This document shows, one piece after another, positions 25,601-37,799 of a DNA stretch of 64,000 nt; positions within the stretch are counted from its first letter, which is position 1, and each line of letters opens with the position of its first letter. The stretch is from positions 5,837,001 to 5,901,000 of the forward strand of contig NC_088809.1 in assembly GCF_011386835.1 (NCBI RefSeq), written 5' to 3'. The stretch is from Chrysemys picta bellii (lineage: Eukaryota; Chordata; Testudines; Emydidae). A program made the translations under genes and the position numbers. Under the pieces are notes generated by a model. The model was not told where the DNA came from and searched no databases. It saw only the letters and a program-made list of their open reading frames with translations.

Positions 25601-28081
25601 GGGGTGTCTTTCAGAATGGGATTCCAGCTCTCTCTCTAAATTCTGCTCACCTCATACTTTTGACTTATGAAATAATTGTTTATTTCCCATCTGAAGCCAT
25701 TGCATAGTTTGATCATCATGCACGGATTATAATCAAGCAGCTCATCACATTCCATGTGAAAGGTGGGAACTTTTCAGTGGCCCACCCAATTCCACGTACA
25801 CCTCTATAGCGCTGTCAGGGTTATCTAAAGTAGGTCTCAAGTGTGGTATTCCAACCCATCACGGCATCATAATTAGCTACCTACACCACCAACTTTAATC
25901 TTATTCACTGAATAAAACCACTTGGGTTTGGATACATAGGGATATTTACCTTGGCTGGACTATATTACATACACGAATGGTGTCTCATTATTCCTAAAGT
26001 ATCTCATAATGCATTTAAAGTGACTCTCCTGTTCCTGAAGGGTGCTGAGTTGATAGCAGTGGAAACTAAACTCCCTATTGATCCATAGAAAAGCTACAGC
26101 GAGGACAATGGCATTGTCCTTGCTGCCCCTAGCTACCAAGTCCCTTCCTGAACTGGAGGGACCATATCCAAGGTCCGTGTTCCTGAGACACGCAGTTTAA
26201 CTCTCTGCTGAGCCTGCCAACCCAGAGGGCCTGGTTGGGAAGGTGGGTTTTTGATATGCAGACACCCTTCCTCCAGGAACTGGACTGAGACCCAACAAAC
26301 TCATTTCACAAAGCCACCCCCCACCCCAGTACTCAGATGACAGGAATACCTTTTGCTTAAAAAAAAATAAAATAAAAACACTCAGTATCGCTTAAAAAAA
26401 ATAAGCATTATATAACATGCCAGTCTGAGACCAGGAAGGAAAGCTAAGGTTTTTAACTCAAGGTCTAGATCATTTAATAAAATAATCGGGTTCTAAAATG
26501 ATCTACAATTCAACATGTAGCAGGCCTATTTCGTTATCTCTCCGTTTCTTCACACATCATTAACAAATATTTGGTCTTGAGACAATATTTCAGTTTTGGG
26601 TGGGTGTGATCATTGTTATAAGGTGCAGTTCTTGGCTATAGCAGGACAAAACATGATGGCTGAGCAATCTGTGTATTAATCATAGCAAAATTGTACCACC
26701 AAAAATATTAGCCTTGGGCTGAGTCAGAGGCAGAGATAATGCAGCATTGCAGGCACTTGATTCCACTGTTAACTTGTTCAGGGTGGAGTAAACCTGAGAT
26801 TAAATCATGTAATTAGATTAGTACAATAAAAGTAGGAGAGGTCTGGCTCCTGAGTGTAGGGAGCAGTTTGAATGTCGGCCAGCAGGCGGAGAGAGAAAAT
26901 AGGTCTGTATATACAGGAGGGGTTTTAGGCCAAACTCTGAAAAACAGAACCTCAAATCAGCTCCTAAAGAAAAGTGGGCTGATGTTGAAAAATGCCCTTC
27001 TCCCAACAGCTCCCCTTGAATCAGCAGAGTGCAGGGACCTTTGAGAAATTTGCCTGCTTATTTGGGAGCCTACATCAGGATTTAGGAACAGAGTTGCAGA
27101 TTATTGTTTTAATCTCGGCTTGTGTGTGTGTTGGGGATTTGCGTGTATTGGTGTGGGAGGGTGACCGGGTAGGGTGTATGTGTAGAGATGACTATTTATA
27201 GAAGGAAGTCCAGTTTGTTGGTTGCATTTCTCTCTTTACAACGTGTTCACATAACCGGGCTCTTCACTGGGATACAACATAGACCAGTTCTCAAGCATCC
27301 TTCTGGCTTCCCTAGTTTGGCATTTACCCTTAGTAAAGATGTTGCTTTAGGATTTCAGGGCCAGGGCTCTTTACATGTAATTAAACAATTCCAAGGAAGC
27401 CAAGTGTTAAACCTATTGATTGGTAACAGCTGTAAGACGGCGCACACGTATCCTCGTGTACCTTCAGTGAACTGCAGATGCGCGTGTGCAGACCGTGAGC
27501 AGTACATTGCAGGTGTTCCAAAAGACAGTTCGGACTTTGACGTCGGGCGACATCTGGTGGGGAAAATGTGGAATTGTTTTCCGCAGGAAATTTCTTCTTG
27601 GGCTATACATAGCATCTGCAGCGGTACACGGGACCGAAACCACCACCCCCCCCCACACACACACACACACCGCTCTAAACACGCTTAATGACAACAAGGT
27701 TCCCTGCGCAGATTTCACTTCAAATGGTACCTGTCGCTGTCAAACCAGGATGAGTCATCGGCTGTTACTGCGAGGGGTTAAGACCATATGGTCAAAGGGG
27801 CTAAATATTCCCGCCCGAGATTGTGTGTGTAAAATTCGGCTTCGTATACCAGGGAGGGCTGCAAAACCGGTTTCTTCCCGGTCAACCCAGAGCGCATTCA
27901 GTTTCCACAGGGAGGATTGCTAGGAAGAAAGCGGCTTGGTGTGGATTAGGCGGTGTCTGAACAGTACACGTTTAAAAGCAGAGTTCAAGGCAGGGCGGAG
28001 AAAGGAATCTACTTTCCGCAAGTGTCTTTCTTGTGAAAGGAGGGTAGATCGCGGGGTTTAGGCTCTAAAGGCTAGATCTTC
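22641..28081. other. Intergenic, one GTGGCACC-family copy, no gene seen
   Basis: One repeat arm at 23846-23935. The sequence from about 27170 to 28080 is transposon-free except for a C9(AC)n tract and is richer in CpG than its surroundings. No gene recognised. Confidence 0.5.
23846..23935 (-). mobile_element. Single-arm copy of the GTGGCACC repeat
   Basis: Reads CAGCTGATGAAATGGGCTCT..CACGAAAGCTTATGCC..AGGTGCCACAAGAACTCC, one arm of the foldback family without its inverted partner. It may be a distinct subfamily or a truncated copy. Confidence 0.7.
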
Positions 28082-28092
28082 ATGTCAAGACT

Positions 28093-28315
28093 CAGAGGGG
28101 TAGCCGTGTTAGTCTGAATCTGTAAAAAGCAACAGAGGGTCCTGTGGCACCTTTGAGACTAACAGAAGTGTTGGGAGCATAAGCTTTCGTGGGTAAGAAC
28201 CTCACTTCTTCAGATGCATGACTTGCATCTGAAGAAGTGAGGTTCTTACCCACGAAAGTTTATGCTCCCAATACTTCTGTTAGTCTCAAAGGTGCCACAG
28301 GACCCTCTGTTGCTA
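28093..28315. mobile_element. Foldback element with 11-bp target duplication
   Basis: Two near-perfect inverted arms of about 90 bp (28129-28218 and 28224-28314) share the GTGGCACCTTTGAGACTAAC core. The left end has about 35 extra bases (CAGAGGGGTAGCCGTGTTAG onward) with no partner. The element is flanked by a perfect 11-bp direct repeat ATGTCAAGACT (28082-28092, 28316-28326). Confidence 0.85.
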
Positions 28316-28326
28316 ATGTCAAGACT

Positions 28327-31109
28327 GTTATCGCCTCCTTTTCTGAATCAGAATCAGCCTGTCCCCTTTGAGCTGTGCCCCGGTTCTTGTTTCACGTAAG
28401 GGAAAAATGCACTAACAACCTTTGCAGTGTCAAATTAGAAGCTTAGAGTTCATCCTGACAGACGTCAGTCAGCCGTTTGCTGTTTAACGTTTTTGTTTGT
28501 TTTTGTTTTGTTTTTTAAAAACCCTCTTGGGGCATATTCGCTAATCATGTTGGAACATGAAGTCTTCATTTTCTAAATAACATGTCCCAGCAGCGTCTCT
28601 CCCTGGGAAAGTTCATAGGGATTCCTGTTTAATGTGGAGATATACAGTATATATAAGTTGAGACTTAGAAAGATACAGATCTCATTCACTGCCACACCAG
28701 CATTTATAAATCATTTAAATAAACGGAGAGACTCCCCTTTCCCCTCAAACATCCTGTTCTTAGAGCAAATGTTGCTTTTTGCTAATAATAAGCTTTAAGT
28801 TTAAGTAAACAGTGTTCTCCCCCCCAAAAACCCCAAGTCATTAGCACAAGATCAAAGCATAGATTCAAGCTACCTCCACTGTATCCCAGATCCTACTTAC
28901 AAACTGGGAACCTAAACCTAAATTTTGTCTCACAGTAAATTCAGCCACTTACACTGGGGACTCGAATCCTCTTCTGTCTGCAAACAGACTTCGTTGTGGT
29001 ACTCAAAGATCCGGACACCGGCTCTATGGGCTACCGGCCTGTACAGGATTACCGTTGTTTTCATGCCCCGTGGTTTAGATGCTAAAAGCCTTGTCCAGAG
29101 GATTAAACGCCCATCGACTACTGCTGGAGATTTGGGTACTGAACGGTTGTGAAAGCCAGAGGTGCTTCGAGTCTCCAAACAGTGGCCATTGCTAACGAAA
29201 AGCAAACGGGGTTAGGATCTGCGGGTGTCTCATCTGCCTGGAGCACGAGGCAAGAACAGGTCAGGATTGAAGCATTGTCTCTGCTGTGCTGCAGACAGAT
29301 TTCAGTTCTCTTCTGCTTGCTAGCCGGCACTGAAAACTGGGCAGTATAGCTTATAAGTTTTTCCTTGTAAAGCGGCTGTACAGCTCAATATTGACCAGTG
29401 CGAGACTTTGTTATGCGTTGATCTGTTTGGGGCCTTGTCACTGAGAAACACCCCCCCCCCCACACACACACACACACCCCAATCAGCCAATTTAGTGATT
29501 ACCAGCGGGGTTCTGAAGGCAACAGAGTTTCCCTACAGCAGGGAATAAACCAAAGTGCACAACACCACACACACCTTCCAGCCTATGCAGCCTTCCCCAA
29601 GCCCCTTCCACAGAGAAACGGAGACAAAAGTGACCGCCACACAAAATCTCCATGGCCCAACAAAAACATCCTGTGCCGAGTCAATGTCTGAACATGGCAA
29701 AAACCATTTGCCCTGGGTTTTCAGCCACAACTCGTACAAGTCGGACAAGAGGAAGTAACTATTCCTATGGACACACAGTGGCAAAGGTGGGTGACGAGCA
29801 GGACAGGGGGAATCACTGTGGAATTTACCAACAGGCAACTGACAGAATCTGGTTCATTGCAATTGACTAAATCCCATTTCGATGTACACCCCCCCCACAC
29901 ACACACACACACCATCAGTTTTAATCGGTCTTGCAAAAACCCCTGTCCCCTTTTGCTCTGCAGAGGCTGTGTCACTGGGGAGCAATATCTGCCCCTTTTA
30001 TTGACTTGGGCAAGGCCAGCTCGCTCTGTAACTGCCCTAAATTTATGTAACCTTTTGTCAATCCCCTTTCTTGGCTGACGTCTGAGTTAGCAGCTCTGCC
30101 TTAGATTAAATCTCTCGTCAATTGAAATTGCCATTATTGTCCTGATAACGACCATTATTTTTTTAAAAGGAGACCAAAGACATCTTAAAGCGTCTCGACC
30201 TAATGACCTTGTCCCTGGATTAGTAATTGGGGAACAAAAGGGGAAGGAGAATCTGCTTTAGCCAGAAGAGGCCATGGTAGAAACAAGTGCTGGGGTCGGG
30301 GACACTCTGGATCCCTGATGTAGTAATAAAAGAAACAGCCCAGCAAAGCGTTTCAATCCAGATAACGTGCACGCCGGTGTAAATAGCTTTCAAGATAAAC
30401 TGGGTTCAAGGAGAGAATTATTGTTGTTGGGGTTTGATAGTATTGCTGCCACACCGGCACCCCCAGAGAAATAAAAATCAAGGGGAGATCCCTTATACAC
30501 CAGCACCCCATGAGCTTGCAAACAGGAGGAAGGAGAATTCTGAATGGTGGGTACCTCTAGTGCCAGGCATGATTTGGAATTAAGGCAATCTATGAACTAG
30601 CTGGAGTGCAGAGGTTATTATTGATCAGTTTCACTCCCTAGCTACTGAAACAGTGTCATCTTCTGGGCTGCACTTTGTTCTAGCATCCTGTAAAAACAAA
30701 TATGGATCCCAATCTCTCTTTACCTCGATCCTACAGAATTTACTTGTAATGCCACGCTCGTGAAGCACAATGGATGTGAAATGGTGCCGAAGGATTCCAC
30801 AAAGGGAAAGAAAACGGACCTGTCTTTAACCGAGGACACTATTTAGTACGTGTGTTACTGGTGTTCTTCAGTTTACACATATCCCATTCCACATTCGCTA
30901 GGATGTTTATTTGACCTGTATTCGTGTCAGCAAATGCATGTGCGCGAAGATCTCTCCTGTGAAGTGCAAACTGTCACAGATCCAAAATGTAGATACAATG
31001 ACGAAGATCCAAAAACCTTGTGTGTACATCTGCATCCTCAATTTATAGAGGCACGAGTGCAACACATACTGCGTGAGTACTACATATCGCCCCTATATGC
31101 TGAAAACTT
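28327..31109. other. Intergenic, no gene seen
   Basis: Unique sequence with two C-run/AC-run tracts (29451-29476, 29889-29913). TAAT-rich segments near 30100-30180 are transposon-poor and could be regulatory. Confidence 0.5.
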
Positions 31110-31276
31110 CTGATTCACTCCAGTGTGTGCGTGTGTATTTGCACAGCGCCACACACGGATTTGTATTGACACCGGTATTTATGAGCACAGACAGATTCAC
31201 ATATTGCACATAAATACCGGAGTCAATACAAATCTGTGTGCGCGGATGTGCAAATACACACACTGGAGTGAATCAG
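31110..31276. repeat. Long near-perfect inverted repeat
   Basis: The left arm 31110-31183 and right arm 31209-31276 pair almost throughout, from CTGATTCACTCCAGTGTGTG down to CGGTATTTATG, with one 6-base GT-rich bulge and a few mismatches around a 25-nt loop. Too long for chance. It could be an orphan MITE. No target duplication was found. Confidence 0.85.
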
Positions 31277-31619
31277 TAGTTTGCCAGGCACATACTTGAA
31301 CAGGGGGGGGGGGGGGCGTCTCACATATACTGAATTGATCACACCGCTTTCTGTACACATATTTGCATTACACGTACATACAGTCCAGATCCCACTGATC
31401 CCATTTTAATGCCTACGCAGGTAGGCGTTTGTCTATCTAGAGGGATGTGTCTAGCTCTCTACAAAGCAAGGAGTTACCTATAGAACATCTAAATGACCGG
31501 GGTGCCATCAGCCTACCTGTGTGTGTCATATAGGGCAGGATAGCGGGGGCTGATGGCACACCTGTATATGTACCCTATAATCTAGGGGACCTCATCCCAA
31601 AGAGACCCCCTCCGAGGGG

Positions 31620-32285
31620 GCTGTACCCAGAGGTTTGCCTGGACCAGCAGGCCCGGCTCCCACTCGCCCCTGAAGGGTTAAAGTCAGTTGACTTGGCCTT
31701 TTATCTGCTGTCTCCCCGGAACAGCCCTTCTTGTCTATTGATCAGCGATTGATCGCTGCAGACAAAGGGCTCTTCTCTCCCGGCGTGTGAGCCCCGGCGG
31801 CCCGCCTCGCTAATTGGGAGAGCGCCGGGGCTGGGACAATGGCCGGGCGGCTCAAGGAGGCTGGTGCGAGGAGGGCCCGGGAGAGAGGCTTCCTAATTGG
31901 GGGCTGCCGCTGGAGCGATCGCCCCGCGCTGCCTTTGTCCCCGGCCCGGGGAGGCGGTGTGCCCGGCAGGCAGGCGTCAGGCGCCAGCCCCAGGACAAAG
32001 AGCTGTCTGCTGCCAGCTCCCACCCTGCCGGCTTCCCAGCCAGCCTTAACCCCTTCGCCCGCGGCGGCGACCAGTAATGAGACTCGGTCCGCTAGGACCC
32101 GCTGCAGGGGGGCAGGCAGCCCCCTGCACTCGCCTCGTGCTCCGCCCAGAGCCAGCGGTGAGGGGCTTGGTCCCCTCAGAGCGGGAGGAGGGGGGTGGGA
32201 AGCAATTGGCCCCTCAACGGGTTTGTGATCAGCGCTTCCTGGCAGCCAAACCCCCTTTCCTATCCCGCCCCCGCTTCCCATAGGC
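31620..32285. promoter_or_regulatory. Isolated CpG-rich block downstream of TBX2
   Basis: About 650 bp of GC- and CpG-dense, transposon-free sequence lies 6 kb beyond the TBX2 3' end, in otherwise AT-rich DNA. It contains a nested hairpin with two ATTGATC motifs (31723-31771). A 179-codon open frame starting with ATG (32281 to 31742, minus) is Pro/Ala/Gly-rich and looks GC-driven. Human has a small annotated gene (C17orf82) between TBX2 and TBX4, but I cannot show correspondence. The likeliest role is a promoter or enhancer. Confidence 0.45.
31723..31771. repeat. Nested hairpin in CpG-rich block
   Basis: The outer arms AGCCCTTCTTGTCT / AGACAAAGGGCT enclose a perfect 7-bp inner palindrome CAGCGATTGATCGCTG (31743-31758) and two ATTGATC motifs. 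Confidence 0.6.
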
Positions 32286-32499
32286 TTTACACGGAAGTTT
32301 ATTCTCCAGGGCTAAAAATACAGCCAAGCCCAGGGTGGCCACGGAATCGCCGCGATGCTAACAGTATTGCCGGTGAATTTGCCCAGATAACGTGCCCGGC
32401 TCATGCATTCAGAGCAGAGAGCGCTGCAGGACGCTGCTTAGTTAACCCACCCAGCACCCCTGCGAGGCAGGCGGGGGGAGTATCAACAGCAGCTTGCCA

Positions 32500-32640
32500 G
32501 AAAACCTCCCACAAATCATGGCCACAACGGCAAAGTAACTTGGCCAAGGCCATGCCGTGAGTCAGTGACAGAGGCAGAATTAGAACTCAGTACCACCTGA
32601 CTCCCACTCCTTCTTCCAGACCCCTGCCGCCTTCTGCATA
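32500..32640 (-). mobile_element. MIR-like SINE fragment (reverse)
   Basis: AAGTAACTTGGCCAAGGCC..GTGAGTCAGTGACAGAGGCAG AATTAGAACTCAG is the reversed MIR core, next to the CpG-rich block. Confidence 0.6.
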
Positions 32641-35600
32641 ATTTTCTAGTGGGTAGTTGTACCAGAGGAGTTATTTTATTGACTCCATGGCTTACTGTTC
32701 AAAATTCGAGCGTTTTGCTTTGTTGCCATGGGCTATATATAAGTCATGTTCTAGTTACCATTGGGGTGAGTGTGTCAATTTGATTTCTGGTATAATACTC
32801 AAGGTGAAAAGCCTTTAAAATCTACTTCCCATAAGCATTTGCAGTAATAAAACTTGATTGCCTAAGTGTTGGTGGAAAGGGAATAGAGAAAGGAGTGTGA
32901 ACCGAGTGCCTCAACTTGGTTCTAACATTTGAATAAACATTCACAAAAAGGTATTTTTGCAGCTTTTACCTTGTTGTGAATAAAAACTAAACAGCTTAAA
33001 AAATGAAATTGGGTTTTCAAACAGGTATGGACAGATCTGTGCCATCTTTCAAATCGAGGCAGGATTGCTAATTTTCTGTTAGAAGAGACCCTGAGCAGCA
33101 AAGTCTGGCTCACTCCCTCTCCTCTCCCCTCCCACAATAACATTCAGTTGCAACAAAGCCACACTTTTGATTCTATTATTTTATTAAGAGGACCTCTGGC
33201 AACACTACATATTATGGACCGTCTAAAACCAGTTTACAGTCTCTGCTAAGTATGCCTGCCCCCTTTATTCTAATATCACATAAATGCTGTCTTATGTCAC
33301 TAAAGTTATAATGCTCGTCAACTCCATTTACTAACCACCCCAATCACATAACATTGTCCTCTCCCCACATGGCCCCTCCCTGTGTTGGCATCTGCTCCTC
33401 AGGTTTTTGCCAGAATATAGGCCCTGAGTCTACCAACCCGCATGTGTAACTTTACTCACATGATGAATAGCTCTATTGAGTTCAATAGGCCAGGAACAGA
33501 GTTGCATATGCCTCTGCATAAGCATTTGCAATGTCAAACCGCTCTGATGATGGGGCTCTACATGGACACAGGAGGATGCCCCCGAGGATTAGACTGCAAG
33601 GCCTTCAGGGCAGAATTCTATTTACCTCTCTCTAGTAGAGCACTGGGCACATCTTGTCCACCACTTTCAAGAGGAATCAGTAATTTTAGGTGCCTCACTT
33701 GAGACACATGAAATGAGCTTGATTTTCAGCAAATGCTAAGCAGTCATCCTCTAGGGTGGGGTGGGGGGAGAAAAATCTGCCCTTTAAAAATGTTCAAGTT
33801 GAACACCCAACAAAATTAATGCAGCATCCAAAGTTTTGCCATGGGTATTGAGATGTGCAGAATTACATGCATCTCCAGTGTCACTTCATACCAAGATTAT
33901 ACCACAGGGTGTGTCAGACCAGAGTAATTTAATGTATCCATTTATAACAAAAAAGGCAGTGTGTGCCCAACAGTTACTTATGTTGTTAGTTAAGTCACTT
34001 AAATATAGGATTTATCGATGGCTTCAATTTCTGTCTGGCTGCGAGGGAGGCAGATCTGTTCTTGCTGGAACGCTTTGCACTGCCACAAATGAAAAATCCA
34101 CATGCCCCTTTGGTAAGCAGGGAGAGTCAGGCTGCTCTGGGAGGTCACGCTTTCCATCCCTGTATGTTTGATTTTTGTGGGAGTTTTGGCTAAATACTGG
34201 ACTACTGCGCCCTTACATACCTGGGGCCAGGGTCTGTCTTCAGCTCCACCAGTGTGAAAGGACAGATCCTCCTTTCATTGTGGTCAGTGGGAGCCCCCAT
34301 TCTGCAATGACATGGGCCTATACAGAGCCCACTGATTTCAGTGGGGCTTTGCCAGCACTACTTTTCTTGAGGCCTTTCACAGTCATGTCTATCAGGCAGT
34401 GAAGGAGCAGAGTTCCCTTTAGCTTGGCTCCAGTGGAATGGTTTCTTACAAGGAAAGTGTAAAAGGATGCTCTAGTCCTTTCCTAGCTGAAGGATATAGA
34501 GGAACTTCCTGATATACACAGCCAGTCTAGAAATAGTCTTTGCCTAGCCCCGGAGCTTTATACCCCAACATCTCAACAACAACAACTCACTGCAAGAAGG
34601 AAGCAAACATTTAAACATTTACCAGCCATAGCCTCAGAATAGGTCGGATGGCTCTATTCTTGAATCCGGGGATGTGAATAGAAGAGATTTCCCTATAGAT
34701 ATTTATTTTAAACCTAACTTCCTTGTCTCTCCCTCAAGCCAGCCCTTCTCTAATTAAACAAATGTAAACATTGCTTTCTTGCTAGGTATTTTTGAAGTGT
34801 TTTTCTTTATAGTATATTCCTTATACTTCCTAAAAAAACAGACTCAAGATATTACCCATCCTGAAATATATTTATTCAGAAATGATTCTGAGAGCCTGTT
34901 TCAGTAATTGTATTCCCTCCCCACATTAAAGTAGTTTCCAAACTGGGGGATCCATTACTTAGTTTTCGATATTATCCCCATTAGATTTATCTTAACACCA
35001 TTGCACCAGTAACGTCACCATTCTATTATCTTACACCCCAAATAATCACACACATCCAGCTTCACTGATTTAAATATTTTAACCAGTTAAGCCATTTATA
35101 TTTGTTTTAAATGAGAACTTTGGATTATCCCAAATTTAAACAGTTAACAAATAGGACAATACGCCAGTGTGGGCGAGCAGGTTATGTTGACAGTTAATTT
35201 GATTATACTATTTTAAGAAACATGGGAAAATATTTTAACTAGTTAAATTGAAATAAATGGGGGGGAAAACTACTTTTAAGGAAAAAGCACCAACTATATA
35301 AATGAAACAAATTTAACTAACAATTACCTAGAAACTCGTCCAGTTTCCAAGCAGAAAGTTCACCCTTGTGAAAGGCTGACCTCAGGCGTGTTTGTTAACT
35401 CATTTCGCCAGCAGAGGGCCCCCTACACACAACACCGCTCTGAGAGTGACCCAGTAAACTTCGAAGTTTTTCCTAACACAAACAATTTAGCTAATAAATC
35501 TTCCAAAGAATGAGAAAAGGGTAATTGGTGAAGAAAAGGGTTGTTTATGTCATCCTTTATTGCTTTACCATAAAGCCGGGAAGTTCTCCTCAAACCAGAG

Positions 35601-37464
35601 AGAAATTAGGGCCTCCCGACCTCTTTGGAAATATAAGGACTTGGGTCAGTTTAAACAGATTTCATAGGGGGAACCATGCTTTTGGAGGATGAAAGGGGGT
35701 GGGGGGGGGCGCCTAATACCTGAGGGAGACTAGATCCTTGACCGAAAGAGAGGGGGAAATTATTTGAAAGCCAATCGTGAACTCTCCAACGATCCCATAT
35801 AAAACTTCAGCAATTAACAGAAAGGAGAAAACGACTGGGCTTGTGGGCCCCGTTACCTGGGAAGCAGTTGGAAAGCCAGTTGGAAACTTCTCCCTGGTTT
35901 TTTCACCGTCTTGCCAAACAAGGAGAACTCTAGACAGCACTAGCTGTTTTCAAGCTACAACCATGACTAACCAACGGCCTCTCTCTAGTCCCTTTGTCCT
36001 TCACACCTGTTAGCAAACTAGCTAAAATTAGCCTATTAAAACAAGACAAAGTGTAAGAGTGAGTATTATTTACGGGGGGGGGGGCGCTACCTCTCTCTCT
36101 TCCTGCCTAAAACAGTCATCGCAACCCACGTTAAAACAATTGTAACGAGGTATCTTTTGACCTAGAAATGCTAATTGGATAGATGATTAATAGAACGCAG
36201 CTTGTCAGCAGCTGTTGGAAATGTTCTGTAACAGAACGCGCTGGGTTTGCTGCGTGGGTGAGAATTCGTGTTCTGAACGTTTTAGCGGCCCAACTCTGCA
36301 AACGTTCACTTGATTCACCTGAGGAGGTTCTTTGGCGTTCCTTGCTCAGGTGAACAGACATTCGCTACTCAGGTGATTAAATGCCAACAGAGCCTGCTGC
36401 TTTACGGGGGCCCCGATTGCAAGAATAGTAGAGATGTCTTTGATTATACGCGGTGTACGACTTTTCCCTAGGAGCCTTGGTTTAATGCAGACTCTCACAA
36501 AATATCCCCATTTTTACGTTGTTCTCAACACATGGTAGCCACAGATTTCGCAACAGGAACATTTAGGTAATAAAAGCTGGCCCTAGGAACTTATTTTGGG
36601 GGTGGCAGGGGAATTCCAACAAACCACTGACAGATAAGACACAAAAATCCAATGTCATCAAGCCAAATTAAAACAAAGGCTTCCTTTCCGCCGAGATGGG
36701 AAACATTTGCAAATAAACAAGGCAACTTAGCCAAAATGGTTTTCAAAGAGCAACAGTTTACATTGGTAATAAAGGGGGGGGGTCTGATTTTATGTTGTGT
36801 GTGTGTGTGTGTGCGTGCTTTAAGCTAAAAAAAAGTGCAGCAAAATGTTGCAACACTGTCGTTGGAAACTGTATCTGCTGCTGTCGCTTTAAATCAAACT
36901 GTTTCTTTTCGTTTATATCTCAATAATACAAAACGGATGTTTATATGCATTGAAGCATTTTAATCTTTCCTGATCAAAATTAAATGCAGGCTCGCAGGAT
37001 TTAGAACAGACTTTCTACACATCCTCTAATTGAAAATAATAACGAACATATATAAAAAAAATAGGCCTAACCTAATAAAGTCTCCACGTTTCAGATTCAA
37101 AGTCTTCGGATGGTAATTGAACTCACTCAAGTCTTCTCCGGGAGCTGTTGGATCCACGAATCTGGGGCGAGTACAGTATGTTAATATGCATGCCAGGGTT
37201 TTCAGATGTTAGGACTTAAATGCAATGGGTCCTTCAGCACAGACCTGCAGAGAATCGAGGGCTACACAAAGTCCACACTTTTACCCAGCTAGTTCGGTTC
37301 CTCCTCCTGGGTTAATCATTTACTCTTTTAAAAAAAATCTAAAGTCAAAGGTGCAGGGAATGAGGGTGATATAGAATCAACCCCCCCCCGTCCCCCCGCA
37401 ATCCTTTGTGTTAATTAAAGCAAAATAAAGCCGCAACCAGTTATGCAGGTGCTTAAGTGTTTAG
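32641..37464. other. Transposon-poor intergenic DNA downstream of TBX2
   Basis: Nearly 5 kb with few recognisable repeats apart from a MIR-like tail (33588-33655) and motif relics (33446-33490, 34328-34352). It is AT-rich, with many ATTA/TAAT cores at 34980-35340 and 36120-37100, as seen in developmental gene flanks. No coding exon recognised. Confidence 0.5.
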
Positions 37465-37509
37465 CACGTGACTTGTCAGCACTGTTCACGTGCTAAAGTT
37501 AAGCACGTG
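37465..37509. promoter_or_regulatory. Three CACGTG E-boxes in 45 bp
   Basis: CACGTG occurs at 37465-37470, 37487-37492 and 37504-37509. The first two form an inverted pair TTAGCACGTG/CACGTGCTAA. The surrounding GCTTAAGTGTTTAGC text resembles a dispersed amniote repeat, so the cluster may be transposon-derived. Located just beyond the TBX2 3' end. Confidence 0.5.
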
Positions 37510-37799
37510 GCTAACTGCAAGCTCACTGCATGAACCTGCATTACGGTAGTTAACTGAAGGCTCTCAGACTTACCCTTGGTAAGAATGATGTCATCCCAGT
37601 TGTAGTTAGCCCTGACATCAAAAAAAATTGTTAGTGGTTTTAATTTCTTAGGGTGATCAAAATCTCCACTCAGAACTCGACGTGCATGCTGGGCTATTCA
37701 AATTTCGAGGGGGGGTGTCGAAATTCCCTACTCCCAAACGTTAGAATAAAGTAAATAACCCACATAGAATCATTCTGAAATGCTAGGAGAGATGAAAAA

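Noticed and set aside
31742..32281. 179-codon ATG-started frame in the CpG-rich block
   Set aside because: Pro/Ala/Gly/Arg composition without a domain, and an overlapping open frame on the other strand. GC content explains it. Not excluded as a lineage-specific gene, but unsupported.
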